Positions 60,558 to 64,000 of a stretch of 64,000 nt of DNA are shown in pieces (the stretch's first letter is position 1; each line of letters begins with the position of its first letter). Source of the DNA: Streptacidiphilus carbonis (GTDB lineage Bacteria; Actinomycetota; Actinomycetes; Streptomycetales; Streptomycetaceae). Made by a program: the position numbers and the translations under genes. The stretch lies in NCBI RefSeq assembly GCF_000787775.1, contig NZ_BBPM01000019.1, forward strand, positions 31,743 to 95,742, written 5' to 3'. Below the pieces are notes generated by a model. The model saw only the letters and a list, made by a program, of their open reading frames with translations. It searched no databases and was not told where the DNA came from.

Positions 60558-61046
60558 CTAGCGGTAGTTGACGAACTGGACGGCGAAGTCCAGGTCCTTG
60601 CCCTTGACCAGGGCCTGCACGGCCTGCAGGTCGTCCCGGCTCTTCGAGCTGACCCGCAGCTCGTCGCCCTGGACCTGGGCCTTCACACCCTTGGGGCCCT
60701 CATCACGAATGATCTTGGCGACCTTCTTGGCGTTCTCCTGGGAGATGCCCTCCTCGATGGTGGCGAAGATCTTGTACTCCTTGCCGGAGAGCTGCGGCTC
60801 CCCGGCGTCCAGCGCCTTCAGCGAGATCCCGCGCTTGACCAGCTTCGTCTGGAAGACGTCGAGGATCGCGTTCACACGATCCTCGGAGTTGGCCCGCATC
60901 TCGATCTTCTCGCCGGACCACTCGATGGAGGCGCCGACATTCTTGAAGTCGTACCGGGTGGTCAGCTCGCGGGCGGCCTGGTTGAGCGCGTTGTCGACCT
61001 CCTGCCGCTCGACCTTCGAGACGATGTCGAAACTGGAGTCGGCCAT
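60558..61046 (-). CDS. yajQ: YajQ/UPF0234 family nucleotide-binding protein
   Basis: 162 residues. Family signatures throughout: [24 protein letters not shown] (first part [13 protein letters not shown]), [22 protein letters not shown] equivalent [49 protein letters not shown] (part [13 protein letters not shown]), ending [10 protein letters not shown]. YajQ proteins bind nucleotides, and some bind cyclic di-GMP. Monocistronic, upstream of tRNA-Tyr on the other strand. Confidence 0.95.
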   Translation of the reverse strand: MADSSFDIVSKVERQEVDNALNQAARELTTRYDFKNVGASIEWSGEKIEMRANSEDRVNAILDVFQTKLVKRGISLKALDAGEPQLSGKEYKIFATIEEGISQENAKKVAKIIRDEGPKGVKAQVQGDELRVSSKSRDDLQAVQALVKGKDLDFAVQFVNYR

Positions 61047-61260
61047 GATCAGTGAGTCTCCTTGACGGTGCTTACGACACGGATGGCGCAGTGCCCCTAC
61101 GGGCGGAGCTGCCGATCCAGCCTAGCCACCGCGGGCCCCGCCCGTTGTCCTCCCCGGGTACCGGCGGGCCGCCGGCCCGCCGGATCAACCGAGTGGCGGA
61201 GCACCCCCGTCGATCAGGTATTGTTTACGACGTCGAACGGGAGACCGCGAGACGATCCCT

Positions 61261-61345
<85 letters not shown>

Positions 61346-61354
61346 GGGAGTGGG

Positions 61355-61392
61355 AGCGCCCCTCACCTGCGGAAACGCAGGCGAGGGGCGCT
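61355..61392 (+). terminator. Terminator downstream of tRNA-Tyr
   Basis: GCGCCCCTCACCTGCG (61356-61371) pairs with CGCAGGCGAGGGGCGC (61376-61391) with one A/C mismatch and a GAAA loop, followed by TTCGTTTTC. Confidence 0.85.
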
Positions 61393-61527
61393 TCGTTTTC
61401 AGCCCCGCGGGAGTGCCGGACTGTCTCGCTGTACCTCGCTATGGCACGCCTTCTACCAGTAGCTCTGGACGAGCAGTGGACGGGACTTGCGGGTCTGACC
61501 TGCGAATGAAGGCGGGTTCCTGGACGG

Positions 61528-62904
61528 CTATCGGGCACTGCCCGGCGGCGGGTTCCTGTTGAGGCGAGCTGAGATGGCGTCGTTGGCTGCCGCCTCACCT
61601 CCGTGCAGGCATTTGGCGTACACCCGCAGCAGCACGGCGAGGCTGTGCCCCGCGCGGCGGGCCACTTCGCTCGGGTCCACCCCAGAGTTCAGCCAGAGGG
61701 ACACGGCGGCGTGGCGCAGGTCATAGGGGCGTCGCCCAAGCGGCGACTTGAACTGAGCGGGGCTGGTGAACGTATGGGCCCGCGCTTCGGCCCAAACCGC
61801 GCCGTATCCGCTCTCCTGGACCATGCCGCCGCGGGAAGTCCGGAACAACCTGCCGTCTGGCTCGGTGCCGAAGCGTTCCAGGTGCCACCGCAGCAGTGAG
61901 ACCAGTTCCGGCGGAATGGGAACGGTCCGTACGGCCTTCCGGGGGCGCCATTTGAGTCCCCGCTTGTCGTGGGATGCTCCGTCGTCGGTCCATGAAGAGC
62001 CGACTCGTGGGCGAGTCTCGCTCAGCCGCAGGCTGCCCCATCCGCGGCGAGGCAGGGTGCAGTCCGCCCGGCGGAGCCAGACCGCCTCAGCGGGACGCAT
62101 CCCGGCGAAGTAGAGGCAGCCGAAGAATGCTTCCAGGTGCCGGCCGCGCTTTCCTTGCTCGCGGACAGCTCTCAGCAGTGCGGCTGCCTGCTCAGGGTTC
62201 ACCGCCACCTCTGGTTCGACCACCTCGATTACGTCAGGGATCTTCCACTGGATGCGGTGCAGTGGGTTGCCTGTCAGGTGCCCCGCTTCCAGAGCGAAGC
62301 CCACCGCGTTGTGGAAGATTGCCCGCTTTCGGCGGGTGGTGCTTGGCGCGGCCGTCGTGCCGTCCAGCAGCTTTGTGAGCGCAGTGAGGGCCTTTCGGGT
62401 CGTCAGGCTGTCGGCGAGGGCGGAGATGGGCAGGGACTTGCGTTCCACCCATGCGAGCGTCCGTTGAACGTCCTCCGGAATCTCGGACTCCCAACGGGAT
62501 TTGTTGAACGCCCAACCGTAGAGGGCGGTACGCAGGGCGTACGCGTCGGGCATTCCCCGGGTGTCCTTAACCAGGGCGGGTGTCACCGTGGCCATGGCCT
62601 CGGCGAGCGTCGTCCGGGTCTTGGCCGGGCTGTCGTCCCACTTCATGGCGATGTAGTTGCGAGCGTGCTGGTACCAGCTGACCTCTTCGCCCTTGAGCAT
62701 GGAGAGGGGGAGTCCGCTCTCTTCATCGAACGGCTCTCCTGCCCGCGCGGCAGTGACGAGTTGTGCGCGCCGGCTCTCGGCGAGTCCTTTCGTGAGAAAG
62801 GACTCGGCCTTGGGGAAAGTCCCTACCTGCCAGCGGAGTTGGAACGGCTTGCTATAGGGGCGCTTGCGGATGCCCCAGATCTGAACGTTGTAGCTGACGC
62901 CCAT
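61528..62904 (-). CDS. Tyrosine recombinase (integrase)
   Basis: 458 residues. The N-terminal part begins with an AP2/SAM-like arm-binding region (VQIWGIRKRPYSKPFQLRWQVG) and a core-binding domain. The catalytic domain shows the first Arg in LYFAGMRPAEAVWLRR, then KAVRTVPIPPEL, the HxxR box in YDLRHAAVSLWLNSG, the second His/Trp position in VARRAGHSLAVLLRVY and nucleophile Tyr in LRVYAKCL. It is typical of integrative elements that use tRNA genes. Its start abuts the xis stop, so xis-int are co-transcribed toward the tRNA. Confidence 0.93.
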   Translation of the reverse strand: MGVSYNVQIWGIRKRPYSKPFQLRWQVGTFPKAESFLTKGLAESRRAQLVTAARAGEPFDEESGLPLSMLKGEEVSWYQHARNYIAMKWDDSPAKTRTTLAEAMATVTPALVKDTRGMPDAYALRTALYGWAFNKSRWESEIPEDVQRTLAWVERKSLPISALADSLTTRKALTALTKLLDGTTAAPSTTRRKRAIFHNAVGFALEAGHLTGNPLHRIQWKIPDVIEVVEPEVAVNPEQAAALLRAVREQGKRGRHLEAFFGCLYFAGMRPAEAVWLRRADCTLPRRGWGSLRLSETRPRVGSSWTDDGASHDKRGLKWRPRKAVRTVPIPPELVSLLRWHLERFGTEPDGRLFRTSRGGMVQESGYGAVWAEARAHTFTSPAQFKSPLGRRPYDLRHAAVSLWLNSGVDPSEVARRAGHSLAVLLRVYAKCLHGGEAAANDAISARLNRNPPPGSAR

Positions 62905-63117
62905 TTATGCGGCTTCTTCCATCGCGTTGAGCCAGTTGTTCAGGTCACTGCGGCGCACGCGAAGGTGGCCATTGGGCAGGCGAACGGTCTTCGGTCCGTG
63001 GCCCTTGTTTCGCCACCGGTACCAGGAGGCGCGGGTAATGCCGATCTCCTCCAAGACGGCGTTCAGCGGAAGTAGCTCGTCTGTTGGGGCGCGGTGGTGC
63101 CCGGAACGGGTGGTCAT
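62905..63117 (-). CDS. Excisionase-like helix-turn-helix protein
   Basis: 70 residues from ATG 63117, selected because GGAGGGAA lies just upstream; the frame extends back to 63213 without support. An AlpA/MerR-type winged helix-turn-helix is visible: LPLNAVLEEIGITRASWYRWRNKGHGP followed by VRLPNGHLRVRRSDLNNWL (both typical of Xis/excisionase proteins in actinomycete elements; cited parts EEIGITRASWYRW and HLRVRRSDLNNWL). It directs excision with the adjacent integrase. Confidence 0.88.
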   Translation of the reverse strand: MTTRSGHHRAPTDELLPLNAVLEEIGITRASWYRWRNKGHGPKTVRLPNGHLRVRRSDLNNWLNAMEEAA

Positions 63118-63218
63118 GCATTTCCCTCCTGACTCGGAGATCCGGCGGGGAGCGGCGCGGGGAGTCCAGCGGCGCGCGGCGGTATTGCGCTGCGGAACCG
63201 TGGGGTGTGCCATGGGCT

Positions 63219-63632
63219 ATGACTACGGACAGCACGGGCACTTCGGATGCGGGCAGCTCCGAGGGCGGGGCTCTGCTCTACAGCGCGGGGCAGTGGACGC
63301 GCATCGCTTCGCCGCTCTCTGATGATGCGGGGTACTGGCGGACGCAGGCGCAGGAGGCTGGGTACTCGGAGTTCTTCAAGACGGGTGACCCAGACCTCAA
63401 CTACCTGGCTATCAGAGTGTCCAAGGGTCCGGAGAACTATCTGATCGAGCTGGATTCGTCGTTGATGGCGGATGCCGTGTTCGCTGCGACGCTGCCGGAT
63501 GCGATGGAGTTGCTGGCGAAGTGGGTGCCGGTGGTCAACGCGGTCACTCTTGGAAACCTTCTGGTGGAGTTGGATGGCCACGATCCGGGGCTGTCGGAGC
63601 TGCTGCTCGCTGCGCTCCGGCGCCGCGAGTGA
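63219..63632 (+). CDS. Hypothetical protein of the integrative element
   Basis: 137 residues from ATG 63219; no good ribosome site is seen, and another ATG (63212) in a different frame lies just before. Sequence is acidic with helical C-terminal parts (SSLMADAVFAATLPDAMELLAKW, LGNLLVELDGHDPGLSELLLAALRRRE). No domain recognised. Codon third positions contain more A/T than host genes, which fits mobile origin. It is divergent from xis-int. Role unknown; a regulatory or accessory protein is possible. Confidence 0.6.
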   Translation: MTTDSTGTSDAGSSEGGALLYSAGQWTRIASPLSDDAGYWRTQAQEAGYSEFFKTGDPDLNYLAIRVSKGPENYLIELDSSLMADAVFAATLPDAMELLAKWVPVVNAVTLGNLLVELDGHDPGLSELLLAALRRRE

Positions 63633-63747
63633 CGCTTCTCGCTCCGGGTTGGCGGCGGCGCGACACTCGGGCTCGGTGTTGCGGATGCGGATCTTCAAGG
63701 GGCGTCTCCGTTGCTCGGTGTGGGTGGAGCTGGGGCGGGGATGGCCG

Positions 63748-63952
63748 CCGTTAAACCCGTACAACCCGCTAAACCTCGGCTGTATGGGGTCTGGCCTGCT
63801 GTTTTGTCTGGTGATCGCGCTTTCCGCTAAACCTCGCGAAACCTCCGCTAAACCTCGGTGGGTGCGGTCCGGCGGCGGGGCGGGCGCCGGGGCCGGTCGG
63901 TGCCCGGCGGCGTGGGCGGGGGTTTAGCGGAGGTTTCGCGAGGTTTAGCGGA
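63748..63952. repeat. Iterons forming a 32-bp inverted repeat in the integrative element
   Basis: The 11-mer CCGCTAAACCT occurs at 63766, 63824 and 63845, with variants CCGTTAAACCC (63748) and CGCGAAACCT (63835). Three of these, read in reverse, reappear at 63921-63951. The block 63823-63854 is the exact reverse complement of 63921-63952, with a 66-bp GC-rich spacer. No coding sequence is convincing between 63633 and 64000. Probable replication origin, transfer or regulator-binding site. Confidence 0.85.
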
Positions 63953-64000
63953 GTGCGATCTTGAGGGGTGTTTTGGCTGGTCAGTGGCCCTGCGTGGGGG

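Larger units (their letters stand above)
61346..64000. mobile_element. Integrase-proximal end of an SLP1-type actinomycete integrative element at tRNA-Tyr
   Basis: After the tRNA come int and xis on the minus strand, then a gene with less regular codon use and an iteron region; the element continues beyond the window. SLP1 of S. coelicolor is known to integrate in a tRNA-Tyr gene. The far attachment site, replication and transfer genes are not in view. Confidence 0.75.

Noticed and set aside
63472..63927. Alternative frame covering the end of the element's hypothetical gene and the iterons
   Set aside because: Arg/Cys/Ser-rich and crosses the inverted repeat; third-position pattern does not support coding.

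Overview
The window comes from a high-GC filamentous actinomycete of the Streptomyces/Kitasatospora/Streptacidiphilus type. The basis is very high GC at third codon positions, frequent GTG starts, 4-bp ATGA/GTGA gene overlaps, many two-component systems, a secreted CBM20 amylase, a type VII-like secreted protein, F420/LLM oxidoreductases, a second nuo locus followed by htpX and yajQ, and a copy of the common streptomycete intergenic repeat built on the core GCGCAGTTCCCCGCGCC. Species cannot be set from the sequence alone.

Layout. 1-4.2 kb: the tail of a LanC-like cyclase, a divergent TetR/methyltransferase pair sharing two palindromes, and a three-gene unit led by a protein with EspC-like and WXG-like regions. 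4.4-8.1 kb: ABC transporter plus NarL/LuxR-type two-component system in one operon. 8.2-12.5 kb: small genes (SUFU-like, DinB/DUF664) and a second LuxR-type two-component system beside a membrane protein. 12.6-19.1 kb: nitrate respiration/assimilation-type operon (heme b membrane subunit with zinc ribbon, molybdopterin oxidoreductase, four-cluster ferredoxin, Rieske protein, small membrane protein, NarK-type porter). 19.2-30.9 kb: polyprenol-phosphate mannose synthase-like GT2, alpha-amylase, PhzF-like protein, acyltransferase, a GT39 membrane glycosyltransferase split by an apparent frameshift, the OmpR/HAMP two-component system upstream of it, rhomboid protease and aldose epimerase. 31-37 kb: large secreted amidase with three C-terminal repeats, acyl-CoA dehydrogenase, HtrA lipoprotein. 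37.3-43.7 kb: a catabolic-looking cluster (amidohydrolase, two LLM flavin/F420 oxidoreductases, SDR, N-acyl-D-amino-acid deacylase family protein) with a recurring 15-19 bp palindrome at four gene boundaries. 43.7-46.8 kb: two Sensor-domain proteins (one a histidine kinase without adjacent regulator) and an LppU-like membrane protein. 47.0-57.3 kb: nuoABCHIJKLMN, lacking nuoD, E, F and G. 57.4-61.0 kb: HtpX-like protease, YccF and DUF3995 proteins, sigma factor with SRPBCC partner, YajQ. 61.3-64.0 kb: tRNA-Tyr followed by a tyrosine integrase, excisionase, a hypothetical gene and a 32-bp inverted repeat built from iterons; this looks like the integrase end of an SLP1-type integrative element.

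Two recurring themes stand out. First, short tandem repeats (units 12-23 bp) lie at or just after stop codons in many gene junctions. Second, several regulatory palindromes recur upstream of functionally related genes. No CRISPR array or rRNA gene is present. Start sites, operator roles and substrate predictions are inferences from the sequence; no database search was run.
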